DNA from: Heyndrickxia acidicola
GTDB taxonomy: Bacteria; Bacillota; Bacilli; Bacillales; Bacillaceae_C
Assembly (NCBI RefSeq): GCF_001636425.1
Contig: NZ_LWJG01000004.1
Location: forward strand, 186,001 to 250,000
DNA: 64,000 nucleotides
Reading direction: 5' to 3'
Shown: positions 1 to 8,376 of the stretch, piece after piece
How positions within the stretch are numbered: the first letter of the stretch is position 1
Layout of the letters: every line of letters starts with the position of its first letter
Notes under the pieces: generated by a model
What the model was told of the DNA's origin: nothing
Seen by the model: only the letters and a program-made list of their open reading frames with translations
Databases searched by the model: none
Program-made: the position numbers and the translations under genes

Positions 1-46
1 ATCAATTTGGTTGGCTGAGTAGATCAAACAAAAAACTGAAAAAAAG

Positions 47-71
47 CACTGGCATAAAGCCAATGTTTTTG
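47..71 (+). terminator. Possible rho-independent terminator of a gene left of the window
   Basis: A 7-bp stem with one mismatch (CACTGGC / GCCAATG) around a 5-nt loop is followed by five T. It would end a plus-strand transcript that starts outside the window. The stem is short. Confidence 0.4.
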
Positions 72-242
72 TACATTCGATTTAGATTTTTACGCCTCTT
101 TCTGCTAAAAGAGATTTATTTCCTCCATTGGGTAGGAAGCTTGAGTACCTCGTTTTTGTTACACTTTACGAGGCAAATGCAAGGGGAGTCTTAAAAAATG
201 GAGGACATCTCATTCATAACCACCAAGGAAACCTGGTTGGGA

Positions 243-284
243 TTCAAAAAATAAGGGGGCACCTTTTTATTAAAGGCCCCCCCT
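243..284 (-). terminator. Rho-independent terminator of the HU gene
   Basis: On the minus strand a GC-rich hairpin (GGGGGCCTTTA pairing with AAGGTGCCCCC) is followed by TTATTTTTT. It starts just past the HU stop codon. The stretch from 72 to 242 holds no gene; an 18-codon open frame at 198-254 has no ribosome site and was not called. Confidence 0.8.
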
Positions 285-291
285 TTTGAAA

Positions 292-570
292 TCAAGACTG
301 TTTTACAAGATCTTTCAATGCTTTACCCGGAGAAAAAGCAGGCACTTTAGATGCTGCAATTTCAATTTCTTCACCAGTTTGCGGATTGCGTCCTTTTCTT
401 GCTGAACGCTCACGTACTTCGAAATTTCCGAATCCGAGGACTTGGATCTTATCACCTTTTGACAATGATTCAGAAATGGTATGGAGTAACGCGTCAACCG
501 CTTTAGCTGCATCTTTCTTAGATAACTCGCTTTTTTCTGCTACCTGATTCACTAAGTCTGTTTTATTCAT
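292..570 (-). CDS. hup: DNA-binding protein HU
   Basis: This is the histone-like nucleoid protein HU, a small dimer that binds and bends DNA without sequence specificity. The 92-residue product has the HU/IHF layout: two N-terminal helices, then the signature [18 protein letters not shown] at about residues 47-64, which begins the beta-arm that wraps into the minor groove. The open frame extends seven codons further upstream, but the ATG at 570 is preferred because AAGGAG lies 10 nt before it and the protein then starts MNKTDLV, as in other Bacillus HU proteins. It is a single-gene unit with its own terminator. Confidence 0.95.
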   Translation of the reverse strand: MNKTDLVNQVAEKSELSKKDAAKAVDALLHTISESLSKGDKIQVLGFGNFEVRERSARKGRNPQTGEEIEIAASKVPAFSPGKALKDLVKQS

Positions 571-762
571 GTATGTACAACTCCTTTTCAATGGGAATCA
601 ATGATTCCTGTTCTATTTCTAACATATTGTTCGTCTGTTTACAATTATTTTGGCTCTGAAGGGGCCCTCGACTGGTTTTTTTCTTGATTTTTTAAAAAAT
701 AAAGAGCCCCGTCTTGTGACGAAGCTCTAATCGTAATAGCTGTTTCCTCATGTATATAATGA

Positions 763-903
763 TTATTTGCTTTGAACTATTTGGCGGTCCATAAGGCGCT
801 TTTCGATTTTCTGATCAATTTGTTTCAATTCTTCTTCTGTTAACTCTCTTTTGTTCTGTTCCACTAATTTTCGATAAGTGGCAAATCGATTTTGTTTTTT
901 CAT
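763..903 (-). CDS. FbpB-family small basic protein
   Basis: A 46-residue, highly charged protein begins MKKQNRFATYRKLVEQNK and contains TEEELKQIDQKIEKRL. The pattern matches the Fur-regulated basic protein B family of Bacillus. In B. subtilis FbpB works with the small RNA FsrA in the iron-sparing response. AAAGGGA lies about 10 nt before the ATG. I found no convincing 7-1-7 Fur box upstream, so iron control is not shown here. Stops in the other frames and the amphipathic Lys/Glu pattern support coding. Family call is by eye only. Confidence 0.6.
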   Translation of the reverse strand: MKKQNRFATYRKLVEQNKRELTEEELKQIDQKIEKRLMDRQIVQSK

Positions 904-1057
904 ATGATTAAATTTCCCTTTCTATCTATAACCGATACATTTCATTTATTAATATAGTAATATCTCAATGCACTTATCTACTATATACTATATCTTATTC
1001 GTTTTAAATGATTACTTTGGAATGAAATATTTATTCTGATATAAAAGGCCTAGAGAA

Positions 1058-2245
1058 TTAGGAAGAAGAAACTGTTTTTTGCTTTGGACTCATTGTGATG
1101 CTTTTGAACTGATCTATGCTATTCCAATAGGCAGATGTCATGAAATCCAGGTTCCATACTGCTGCGCCGGCCAAATGGTAGGTTGAGCAAAGCTTTAAAT
1201 AAAGATCATACGATTTTTGACTTGGTAGCCACACTTGATAGTGAATATTATTTACATCATATGATGTATAGTATTCCCCTAGGGTGCTATCCCAATTTAA
1301 GGAATGATGGTTTTCATTCATTAATTTTTCTACATATCCAACAGCAAAGGCTGGATTATTAACAATATAACCTTTCGCGTTACTTTCCCAAAGCCGTGTA
1401 TATGATGGAAGGCCTAAAATGATTTTATCGGAAGGAATGCCTGTCTGAATGAGTTCCTTTATATTTTCATCTAACCAATTAAGGGACGTGACAGGGCCGG
1501 CAATCGGATCTGTTGACCAATGCTCGTCATACCCCATAAAAACCAGGTAATCACAGGTTTTCGCTAGATCAGCATGATCAAAGGGAGACAGTTGATTTTC
1601 CCCTTCCTTTTGATCTGGCGGGATATCCACGGATAGGATGAGATGAGATTTATGCAATACAGCTGAAAGATTTTCAATAAACTGTGAAAACAGATCGCGG
1701 TCCCTTACATCTACATTCTCCATATCGATATTCACCCCTTCCCACTGCTGTTGGATAGCCGCTTGGTACAAGGACTGAATAACTTGTTGCTGCTGGGCGG
1801 GATTAGATAAAAATACATGGTTGGCAGCCTTTGTATCTAACTCCATTGTAATACGCGGCCAGTTTTTCTTCCCCTGTGTTTCTATCATCGTGCTGAAATT
1901 CTGCTGGGGGTCCAGCTTTAAATGACCGTTTGAATCAATTACAGCAAAATCAGGCGAGACGACATCTAAATTCTCATAGTCATTCAATTGCTCTATGCTT
2001 GACGCTGTTCCGGATAACCAGCCAAGCGTTATTAGTGGTTTTGGTACACTCTTCTGATTTAGATTGTGCTGATGTGTTGGTATGGATGAAAAATTTTCCA
2101 TCGTGGACTTTGAGCTGAAATAATTCACAATGACGCTCGGGATCATCATGACAACAAGGGGAAGCACAATCACAAAAATCCAAAAATATCTTCTTAAACG
2201 TTGTATAACAGGATTTTGAGTATAACGGTTTGAGTACTCACTCAT
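1058..2245 (-). CDS. Membrane-anchored glycoside hydrolase family 18 protein
   Basis: The 395-residue protein has a basic N-terminus, one membrane helix at about residues 21-43, a short linker and a GH18 barrel from about residue 70. The catalytic strand reads EGVNIDMENV (169-178), with Glu176 as the expected acid of the DxxDxDxE-type motif. YDEHW (239-243) fits the substrate-binding YD motif of YaaH-like enzymes. Bacillus members act on peptidoglycan or spore cortex glycans. The single N-terminal helix suggests a type II membrane protein with the catalytic domain outside. It stands alone between the FbpB-like gene and the amidase, on the same strand. Substrate is not known. Confidence 0.8.
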   Translation of the reverse strand: MSEYSNRYTQNPVIQRLRRYFWIFVIVLPLVVMMIPSVIVNYFSSKSTMENFSSIPTHQHNLNQKSVPKPLITLGWLSGTASSIEQLNDYENLDVVSPDFAVIDSNGHLKLDPQQNFSTMIETQGKKNWPRITMELDTKAANHVFLSNPAQQQQVIQSLYQAAIQQQWEGVNIDMENVDVRDRDLFSQFIENLSAVLHKSHLILSVDIPPDQKEGENQLSPFDHADLAKTCDYLVFMGYDEHWSTDPIAGPVTSLNWLDENIKELIQTGIPSDKIILGLPSYTRLWESNAKGYIVNNPAFAVGYVEKLMNENHHSLNWDSTLGEYYTSYDVNNIHYQVWLPSQKSYDLYLKLCSTYHLAGAAVWNLDFMTSAYWNSIDQFKSITMSPKQKTVSSS

Positions 2246-2535
2246 AAATGCCTCCCTTGTTTCAAGAAATTAAACGGACAATAAAACAGTCTCTTTATTA
2301 TATAAAGTGAATCATAACCTTTTAGGACAATTTGCTTCCCAAAACTAGTAAGTCTGTTTACACTATTTTATTCGGAATAATTTCGATTTATGTCCTACTC
2401 TATTAAAGGAAATCAATACGGATGGGCAACAAAAGAGACTATTTTCATTACTATTAGAATTATATGAAGCAACAGAAAAATAATGTGAAAATACATAGAT
2501 AATGCAGCTATTTATGGAGAATGGTGAGATTCACG
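2246..2535. other. Intergenic stretch
   Basis: No gene is visible. The AT-rich sequence separates the amidase terminator from the GH18 gene start and should hold the GH18 promoter. Confidence 0.5.
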
Positions 2536-2566
2536 CACAAAAAAACCCCTACATTGTGTAAGGGTT
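2536..2566 (-). terminator. Terminator of the amidase gene
   Basis: The minus strand folds AACCCTTACA against TGTAGGGGTT, followed by seven T, just downstream of the amidase stop. Confidence 0.75.
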
Positions 2567-2590
2567 CCTCCTCTTTCTTGTCTTGTAATA

Positions 2591-3787
2591 TTACTTATTT
2601 TTTTGATTAAAAAAATCGAGCAGCCCCAAGTAGACTCCTTGCGCAACTTTTTCGCGGTAAGCGTCACTTTCAACTGTGGAATCTTCTTGTTTGTTGGATA
2701 GAAATCCAAGTTCAATGAGTGTGCTTGGCTGTGAATTGTTTCGTAAAACGCTCAAGTTATCGAAATTTGTGCCGATTTTTTGTAAATGCGTTGTTTTAAC
2801 GACCTCATTTAATATATCTGAGGCCAAACTTAAACTATTTCTTTTTTGATAGTAAAAATTGGTTATACCGTTTATGGATGAATCATTTGACCAGTTGTAA
2901 TGAAAACTAATAAAAGCATCCGCATGGGTTTGGTTTGAAAGATCCGAACGTTGTTGCAATGGAATATATGTATCGCTCGTCCGTGTCATTAAGACGTTAG
3001 CACCAGCACTTTCAAGCTTTTGTTTAACAAGTTCGGCTGTCGGTAGGGTTAATGATTTTTCATGTGTTCCTACAATGCTGGTTGTTCCGTCATCTTTTCC
3101 GCCATGTCCAGGATCCAGCACAATGGTTTTTCCTAGGAGTGGCTGGCTCTGTGTTGGTGCAGGATTGGATTCAAGGGATGATGGTGTTGACTGTAACAGA
3201 GTTTTATTTTCAAAGGAAGCTCCAAAAGCGGATGTTTTTTCAGTGTCTGCTTTTTGTGGTTTGTGATGAGAAGGAACAACTGTTTCATTTTTTCCTTCTA
3301 TTTTTATGTAATACTCGTATACCCACCCCTGAACTCCAGAGGAAGATTGGATCATTGCCCATCCGCCTTGTTCCTCGGAAACGATGATTCTTGTTCCAAA
3401 ATGCAGCCTGCCAACAACGGGGCTAGATAATCCCGGATTTTTTCGAACTTTTAACACAACGGCCTCAACCTTTGCGGAAACTCCTTCAGTGGGAGTAAGG
3501 TATGCAGTGTTTACCCATCCCATTTGGTTGTTTGGTAGTTTAATTTGATCCCATCTATTCTTTGTTTGAATGATTTCTAGTTTGTCGCCCTGATGGACCA
3601 TTCCAATAATCTTACTCTTGTTATCTGCAGCTTTTCTCACATTGAGATCAAACGCTGTTACCTTTACCTGAAAAGAAGCATGCGCATCGACAGTGTTCTG
3701 AAAAAGAATGATGGCAATAGGGAGCACAAGCATGCTTATAACGGATAGTACGATAAAAGATATTCTCTTACTGTGGTTTTGTATCAT
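2591..3787 (-). CDS. N-acetylmuramoyl-L-alanine amidase with two SH3b domains
   Basis: A secreted cell-wall hydrolase of 398 residues that cuts the amide bond between MurNAc and the stem peptide. Order: signal-anchor helix (about 9-30), SH3b domain 1 (about 40-98), SH3b domain 2 (about 105-162), a Ser/Pro-rich linker, and a C-terminal zinc Amidase_3 domain (about 218-395). Zinc and catalytic residues are visible as His228 (LDPGHGG), Glu243, His296 (SFHYN) and Glu359 (LIELGFLSN). The ATG at 3787 is chosen because GGAGG lies 8 nt upstream; the open frame runs five codons further. The SH3b repeats probably bind the wall. Related to LytC/CwlC-type amidases; the exact orthologue is unclear. Confidence 0.9.
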   Translation of the reverse strand: MIQNHSKRISFIVLSVISMLVLPIAIILFQNTVDAHASFQVKVTAFDLNVRKAADNKSKIIGMVHQGDKLEIIQTKNRWDQIKLPNNQMGWVNTAYLTPTEGVSAKVEAVVLKVRKNPGLSSPVVGRLHFGTRIIVSEEQGGWAMIQSSSGVQGWVYEYYIKIEGKNETVVPSHHKPQKADTEKTSAFGASFENKTLLQSTPSSLESNPAPTQSQPLLGKTIVLDPGHGGKDDGTTSIVGTHEKSLTLPTAELVKQKLESAGANVLMTRTSDTYIPLQQRSDLSNQTHADAFISFHYNWSNDSSINGITNFYYQKRNSLSLASDILNEVVKTTHLQKIGTNFDNLSVLRNNSQPSTLIELGFLSNKQEDSTVESDAYREKVAQGVYLGLLDFFNQKNK

Positions 3788-4192
3788 TTTACTAACCTCC
3801 ATACCTTTTTAAACTTAAAACTAGTATGGGCAGATTTCTATTAAAATATAATCTTTAATTTAAAAAATGTTGGTTGTTAGTAAAGAAAGCCCCATTTAAC
3901 AATCAGATAGAAAAGTTTCAAAAAACAGTTGTTTAGTCTCATGGAAAATGGCTTATCTTCATCATGCTCTTTTCAAACGGCCAGAATCCCTTTTTGCTCT
4001 CTATCCTTTTAAACCCCCTGGCAGTAAAGGACTTTTCACGGTTAATTTCCACTTAGCAAACAGACTCTATCGTTTGACGGGAATAAGATCGTTTAGTAAA
4101 ATAAATCGTATTGGTTTCGCTTTAATCAAAACGAAATGATAACAAATAGAGGGTGTTCCCTCTGGAAAATAGGATAAAACAGGAGAATTAAA
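3788..4192. other. Divergent intergenic region
   Basis: About 400 bp lie between the divergently oriented amidase and L,D-transpeptidase genes. A 63-codon plus frame at 3948-4139 has no ribosome site and no recognisable product, so it was not called. The region presumably carries both promoters. Confidence 0.5.
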
Positions 4193-4807
4193 ATGAAGAA
4201 TATGAAAGGATTTGCAGCTGCTCTTTTTATTTTAACAGCAGGTTTGTCAGGGTGCAGCCTGGAGCAACATAAAGCAGAGGCAAAACAGATTGAAACAAAA
4301 TCGTCCACCGTTACAGCCAAAAAAACATCAAACAATCCATCAAACTCAGTGAAGGCTGCTCCTCCTAATTGGAACAAACCTTCAGGAGGGCCATATCCAA
4401 CACTGACAGCCAATGAACCTATATGGATTGATGTCTCGATCAAGAAGCAAAGAGTGTATATTATGGATAACCAAAAGGTCATTTATACGATGGTAACTTC
4501 TAGCGGTATAGACACTACGCCGGATACGACAACCCCGACAGGTACATACCATATTCAGGCTGAAAGAGGAACCTGGTTCTATTCACCTAAGTATAAAGAA
4601 GGGGCAGAGTATTGGGTTTCATGGAAAAATCATGGTGAATTTTTATTCCACAGCGTGCCAATGACCCAAGATAAAAAAGTGATACCGAAGGATGCTGAGA
4701 AATTAGGACAAAAAGATTCTCATGGCTGCTTCCATCTTACTATTCCGGATGCAAAATGGATTTATGATAATATCCCGTATGGTACAAAAGTGGTTGTCCA
4801 CAATTAA
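4193..4807 (+). CDS. L,D-transpeptidase lipoprotein (YkuD domain)
   Basis: The 204-residue protein starts with a lipoprotein signal ending in LSGC (Cys21 lipidated). A low-complexity linker follows, then a YkuD/L,D-transpeptidase domain from about residue 76. The family makes 3-3 cross-links in peptidoglycan or attaches proteins to it. The catalytic loop is SHGCFHL with Cys179 as nucleophile, His177 beside it and His153 upstream. Most family members have Arg two residues after the Cys; here it is His. GGAG lies 7 nt before the ATG. It is monocistronic with a strong terminator. It acts outside the cytoplasmic membrane. Confidence 0.85.
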   Translation: MKNMKGFAAALFILTAGLSGCSLEQHKAEAKQIETKSSTVTAKKTSNNPSNSVKAAPPNWNKPSGGPYPTLTANEPIWIDVSIKKQRVYIMDNQKVIYTMVTSSGIDTTPDTTTPTGTYHIQAERGTWFYSPKYKEGAEYWVSWKNHGEFLFHSVPMTQDKKVIPKDAEKLGQKDSHGCFHLTIPDAKWIYDNIPYGTKVVVHN

Positions 4808-4918
4808 GCGATGGTTCTGTTAATCGTAAAACCAAGCTTGCAAAGATTTACCTGAATGTAAAAGTATGTGTACGGTAAATCGAATGGAATAAGGGATAAA
4901 AAGATTTAAATGTTGAGC

Positions 4919-4949
4919 AAAAAAAGGGAACGAGTCGTTCCCTTTTTTT
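4919..4949 (+). terminator. Terminator of the L,D-transpeptidase gene
   Basis: A perfect stem GGGAACGA / TCGTTCCC is flanked by A-run and T-run, so it may work in both directions. Confidence 0.8.
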
Positions 4950-5051
4950 GTATTTATTTATAAGTTTCTTTCAAAGCAATACTTTCAATTTTAAATGATT
5001 CCTATTATTTACAATTGTTTTCAATAAAAATCTTACTTAAAATTTCTTGAT

Positions 5052-5483
5052 TTATAAAATCTCAGGATTCGTCATAACTAAAATAGCTAAAAGAACAGAT
5101 ACCATTGTTATCCAACTGTAAACTTGTAATCTTTTATGGTAGCCATCCGTTTTGTTTTTAGCCTGCTTTGCTGCTCTTAGCACCTTTAATTTACTATGCA
5201 TCATACCAAGAGAAGCTCCAATAATAGGTAATAAAACACCTGTTATGCTCATCCATAATGATGAAGGGATTCTCCCAAATTCACTAATCATTCCACCCCC
5301 AGTCAACAGCAACCCAACTAGTGCAACTTCTCCTACTTTAACAAATCCTAACAAAACACCTGATAATTCCTTTTGCTCTAAGGATGATAAAGTATTAAGC
5401 CGCTTGATAATAAATGGGACAATAATAAAAACTCCTAACAATAAAGCACTTAATATATGTAAAAATATAAGTATGTGATGCAT
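5052..5483 (-). CDS. Four-helix membrane protein of unknown function
   Basis: A 143-residue integral membrane protein with four predicted helices (about 5-25, 50-68, 77-95, 118-138). Histidines cluster at the N-terminus (MHHILIFLHIL), a pattern also seen in small CopD/DUF2269-like membrane proteins, but that link is weak. It lies 39 bp downstream of the ferric-reductase-like gene on the same strand and is probably cotranscribed with it from the promoter near 6431. AAGG lies 7 nt before the ATG. A role in the membrane redox module is inferred only from position. Confidence 0.7.
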   Translation of the reverse strand: MHHILIFLHILSALLLGVFIIVPFIIKRLNTLSSLEQKELSGVLLGFVKVGEVALVGLLLTGGGMISEFGRIPSSLWMSITGVLLPIIGASLGMMHSKLKVLRAAKQAKNKTDGYHKRLQVYSWITMVSVLLAILVMTNPEIL

Positions 5484-5522
5484 AATCTGCCTTCTGAAAG
5501 ATCATTAAATTTTCAATTTGTA

Positions 5523-6380
5523 TTAAACGACAGGAATAAATCCCGAATGTCCAGTTAGGACAATAATAATTATTAACATTATTACAATTCCGCTTAAAAC
5601 GGCCAATCCATAGCGTATAGCCTTTGTACTTGCTTGAGAGCTATTGGGTGCCTTCTTACCAGTACGTGAAGGCTTTAATAAGAGCCTCCTTATGAGAAGT
5701 AATAGTAATGGGATTTGGATAATCCAAATAAATGGACGCACCCAAGAGTAGTATGAAGTGTCGAGGCCAAGTATTAAAGTGTGCCATACAGACAAGATAT
5801 AAATAAATAAAGTAAACCTATGAGCAAACATCCATGTGCGAGTTCCCAGTCTTTCGCGCAAGTAATAGGTAGGACCAAGCAGAATAGCCAGATAAAGTGC
5901 AAAAATCCCAAGGTTGTAACCTAATGTAGCTTCTTTCCAACTTGTCTGCCAAGGAATGAAAACCGTAATAAAGTTGTCACCCATGGCATCGAAAGCTGTT
6001 GCAATCGCATGAATGAGCATTAAACCAATAACGAGAAGGGAAATTTGCCGGTGTATCTGATTAAACTGAGCTTTCTTAAATGGAAACCAAGAGGTATTTT
6101 TTCCCGATACCATAAGACCGAGAAGAACCCCAATATACGACCAAATAAGTGCTGCAAGACCGGATGCCTGCAAGATGGGAAATGCCCAGAAAATGTTCAA
6201 CCTGCTCATGTGCATAGAAGCCATGGCTATAGCTGCCGGACTTTTATCATGTGATTGAAGAGAGTAAATCCATACGTAAAAAGGAATAAAGGTAAGCAGC
6301 CCAAGTCCCGATACCACTAAAGCTAATGTAAATGACGGGAATGGCCCTGACTTGTTTTTCACTAATTTTTTTGAACTCAT
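5523..6380 (-). CDS. Ferric-reductase-like transmembrane b-type cytochrome
   Basis: This 285-residue membrane protein has about seven helices and the ferric reductase/YedZ-type transmembrane core. Two histidine pairs spaced for two hemes lie on neighbouring helices: His110 and His124 (QIHRQ, LIHAI), and His187 and His200 (AHRF, VWHT). No FAD or NAD(P) domain is present, so electrons must come from another protein or quinol. Family members pass electrons across the membrane to ferric iron, copper or oxidised proteins. It is the first gene of a two-gene unit controlled from a palindrome and TATAAT box upstream (6431-6474). Substrate is unknown. Confidence 0.8.
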   Translation of the reverse strand: MSSKKLVKNKSGPFPSFTLALVVSGLGLLTFIPFYVWIYSLQSHDKSPAAIAMASMHMSRLNIFWAFPILQASGLAALIWSYIGVLLGLMVSGKNTSWFPFKKAQFNQIHRQISLLVIGLMLIHAIATAFDAMGDNFITVFIPWQTSWKEATLGYNLGIFALYLAILLGPTYYLRERLGTRTWMFAHRFTLFIYILSVWHTLILGLDTSYYSWVRPFIWIIQIPLLLLLIRRLLLKPSRTGKKAPNSSQASTKAIRYGLAVLSGIVIMLIIIIVLTGHSGFIPVV

Positions 6381-6430
6381 GTTTTGCCCTTTCCCTTCTT
6401 AAATTATATTTTAAGACTATATCTGAATTT

Positions 6431-6436
6431 ATTATA
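6431..6436 (-). promoter_or_regulatory. -10 box of the ferric-reductase-like operon
   Basis: The minus strand reads TATAAT, 22 bp downstream of the palindrome at 6459-6474. No good -35 hexamer is present at the right distance, which fits an activator-dependent promoter. Confidence 0.6.
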
Positions 6437-6458
6437 TACATCCTATAAGTTACAGCTA

Positions 6459-6474
6459 TGGCTCTATAGGGTGA
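6459..6474 (-). promoter_or_regulatory. Palindromic activator site A
   Basis: The minus strand reads TCACCCTATAGAGCCA, a degenerate copy of the palindrome TCACCCTATAGGGTGA. Its centre would lie near -42.5 relative to the start of transcription, the usual position for an activator touching the -35 region. Sites B (8264-8279) and C (9513-9528) have the same spacing to their -10 boxes. Confidence 0.65.
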
Positions 6475-6702
6475 TTTTTCAGAGAAAACGTTACTATTTT
6501 TTGAACAGTACCTAAATTAACATTTTGCATACAAAAGTCCTGACTGACTATTTTGCTTTAATACTCAATAAACTCAAAGAATAGGTTAGTCATTTATAAT
6601 GTTGTCTAATTAAGGCTACATGATGTATTTTTTTCTTCATGATTATTAATAGATTGGTATTTATTTTTATTAACAGAATACATATTTTATGTAGTGCAAA
6701 AG

Positions 6703-6734
6703 TTACTAATAGTGACTCCTGTACTATTTAGTAT
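6703..6734. promoter_or_regulatory. Tandem imperfect palindromes before the broken membrane gene
   Basis: TTACTAATAGTGA (6703-6715) and GTACTATTTAGTAT (6721-6734, core TACTA-TT-TAGTA perfect) lie just upstream of the ribosome site at 6761. They resemble a dimeric repressor operator. The regulator is unknown. Confidence 0.35.
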
Positions 6735-6775
6735 GGAACATATAGAAAAAACATTTTGAAAAAGGAATGAGTAGT

Positions 6776-7249
6776 ATGATGGAATCATCAGGAGAATCAT
6801 GGATTTTTGCTAGTGTCATTTTATTCATTTGTGTACTGATTGTTTTCCATATTGTGTTTACTTTGCGAAGGCAAAAAAATCAGATGCAGCAATTAATTGC
6901 ACAACATAGCAGGCTTGTTCATTCACTCCCCATGTCATTGGGAATGATTTCTACGATGACGATTTGTACTAATATTGCAGCTATAATGAACTCTTATATA
7001 AGTGCCTCCTTCATCGTCGGATTAATAATTGGAATTTTGGTTAGTGGAGTCATTAGTTTTCCGTTTAAAGATAAAATCGCAGCCTAAGATGGGATAGTTG
7101 CTGGAGTCATGGGTAGTGTCATGGGTGTAATGATAGCCGATATGATACCTAAATGGGGATTATACACCGTTTCCATATTCCTAACTGTTTTATTTGCATT
7201 TACCTGGAGCATTATATACGGACATATTAAAACCTTTTCAATAAAATAA
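6776..7249 (+). pseudogene. Membrane protein gene interrupted by an in-frame TAA
   Basis: A frame of 157 codons is open from the ATG at 6776 to the TAA at 7247-7249 except for one TAA at 7085-7087. The part before the stop encodes a helix, an amphipathic stretch and two more helices. The part after the stop continues seamlessly with a glycine-rich helix (GVMGSVMGVMIADMIP) and another hydrophobic segment. The start is placed at the fourth Met of the open frame, since AAAGGA lies 10 nt before it. I do not recognise the family. Either the gene is dead, yields a 103-residue truncated product, or the TAA is a sequencing error. Confidence 0.6.
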
Positions 7250-7357
7250 TATAATCCAACAGGGACTACTTATAGAAAATTTTTAAAAAATATTATGTTC
7301 CTGCTAAACGTTTAAAATGGGTCTTTATCATCCATTCGGAATATATTCGGTCTTATC

Positions 7358-7405
7358 AAAAAACCAGGAAGCCCATTCGTATAAATAATGGGTTTCCTGG
7401 TTTTA
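7358..7405 (-). terminator. Terminator of the lipoprotein operon
   Basis: AAAACCAGGAAxCCCATT pairs with AATGGGxTTCCTGGTTTT; T-runs on both sides suggest it serves the minus-strand lipoprotein gene and the plus-strand broken gene alike. Confidence 0.8.
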
Positions 7406-7411
7406 TTATGG

Positions 7412-7879
7412 TTATTGATTTAAATTAACATTTAATATTTTTGCCACGGTATGAAGATTATCACGATTTACTTTGATAAGTTGATTCATTTTCGCTTCAT
7501 CTTTTGAAGAGATGGCATCTTGCAATTCATCATATTTTGCATGAATGCTTTCCGCATAAGTTGTCCCCTTCTTTGCCTTTAACGGAGGAAGGATAGCAGC
7601 ATGGAATTCATCGTGAAGATTAGATGCCAGGGTAGTTGCAGCTTTATAGTCTTTATTCTTAATGTCCTGCTGGATTTTAGTGAATCCATTCAGCTCATCA
7701 TTGAAAGCTTGTTTTAATGGCGGATTAACTTTGCTTGCTTGATGTTGCGTTTTATTCATATTTTTCATATCTTTCTGGCTCATTCCTGACATAGAGGAAT
7801 CTTTATGGGAAGATGTACTGCAGCCCGCTAGTCCTAGCATGGAAGCAAGTCCGATTGTCGCAATTAATTTTTTGTTCAT
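7412..7879 (-). CDS. Met/His-rich lipoprotein of unknown function
   Basis: The 155-residue protein has a lipoprotein signal ending LAGC (Cys20), then a Met/His/Ser-rich segment (residues about 22-50) and a helical domain predicted to carry several His and acidic residues. Such leaders are often seen in metal-handling surface proteins, but no metal site is proven. The start at 7879 is preferred over the ATG two codons earlier because AAGGAG is 8 nt away. It follows the small PepSY-type gene by 2 bp and shares its promoter and activator site B, placing it in the redox module. Confidence 0.75.
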   Translation of the reverse strand: MNKKLIATIGLASMLGLAGCSTSSHKDSSMSGMSQKDMKNMNKTQHQASKVNPPLKQAFNDELNGFTKIQQDIKNKDYKAATTLASNLHDEFHAAILPPLKAKKGTTYAESIHAKYDELQDAISSKDEAKMNQLIKVNRDNLHTVAKILNVNLNQ

Positions 7880-7881
7880 GT

Positions 7882-8184
7882 TCATTTCTCCTTTTTATTA
7901 CGTTTTTTATTTCTTCTTTGGATATTAAACCACATGGTGATTCCAGTGATACTAAAAACAATCATACAAATGGCTCCAAGATCGGTAACCCAGATAAATG
8001 ACACATTATCAACGGCACCGGAATGGAGGGAAAAAATAAACTGTTGCAATTGAAAAGCAAATGTAGAATTGTACCCGATTAATGACCGATGATTCAGGAG
8101 CAGGCCGGTAATGGCCATAACTAATACAATGATTGATCCTATTATTCCAGTAACACGATGAATTATTCTTATAGACCGAAACAT
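7882..8184 (-). CDS. Small PepSY-associated transmembrane protein
   Basis: A 100-residue, two-helix membrane protein. The first helix carries IHRVTGIIGSIIVLVMAITG, the pattern typical of the first helix of PepSY_TM proteins, and a second helix ends in a strongly basic tail (NIQRRNKKRNKK). The start at 8184 is used because GGAG lies 5 nt before it; the open frame upstream has no ribosome site. It forms a two-gene unit with the lipoprotein, read from the TATAAT box at 8236-8241. It may act with the larger PepSY-TM protein at 10.1 kb, which is inference. Confidence 0.75.
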   Translation of the reverse strand: MFRSIRIIHRVTGIIGSIIVLVMAITGLLLNHRSLIGYNSTFAFQLQQFIFSLHSGAVDNVSFIWVTDLGAICMIVFSITGITMWFNIQRRNKKRNKKEK

Positions 8185-8235
8185 AAAGGCTCCATTCCTA
8201 ATTAAAAAGATAAACACAAAAGTAATGCGCCTTTC

Positions 8236-8241
8236 ATTATA
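8236..8241 (-). promoter_or_regulatory. -10 box of the small PepSY/lipoprotein operon
   Basis: The minus strand reads TATAAT, 22 bp downstream of activator site B and about 52 nt before the start codon. Confidence 0.6.
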
Positions 8242-8263
8242 GAGAATTTTCGCTATCATACAA

Positions 8264-8279
8264 TAACCCTAAAGGGTGA
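8264..8279 (-). promoter_or_regulatory. Palindromic activator site B
   Basis: The minus strand reads TCACCCTTTAGGGTTA, the best copy of the three. Distance to the -10 box is identical to sites A and C. Confidence 0.7.
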
Positions 8280-8376
8280 TTTACAAACAAAATTAATAAG
8301 GGTTTATGGCGAATTTATTACAGTAGCATAAAAATCATGTTTTCACTAATACTTAGGATGTACAAAATCATATGAA

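Noticed and set aside
763-1057. Fur box upstream of the FbpB-like gene
   Set aside because: I looked for a TGATAATNATTATCA-type site and found only loose A/T similarity, so iron control was not claimed.
3052-3387. 111-codon plus-strand frame opposite the amidase
   Set aside because: It is the antisense of a well-supported amidase, has no ribosome site and no family-like text.
3948-4139. 63-codon plus frame before the L,D-transpeptidase
   Set aside because: No ribosome site, and the product is unlike any protein I know; more likely promoter region.
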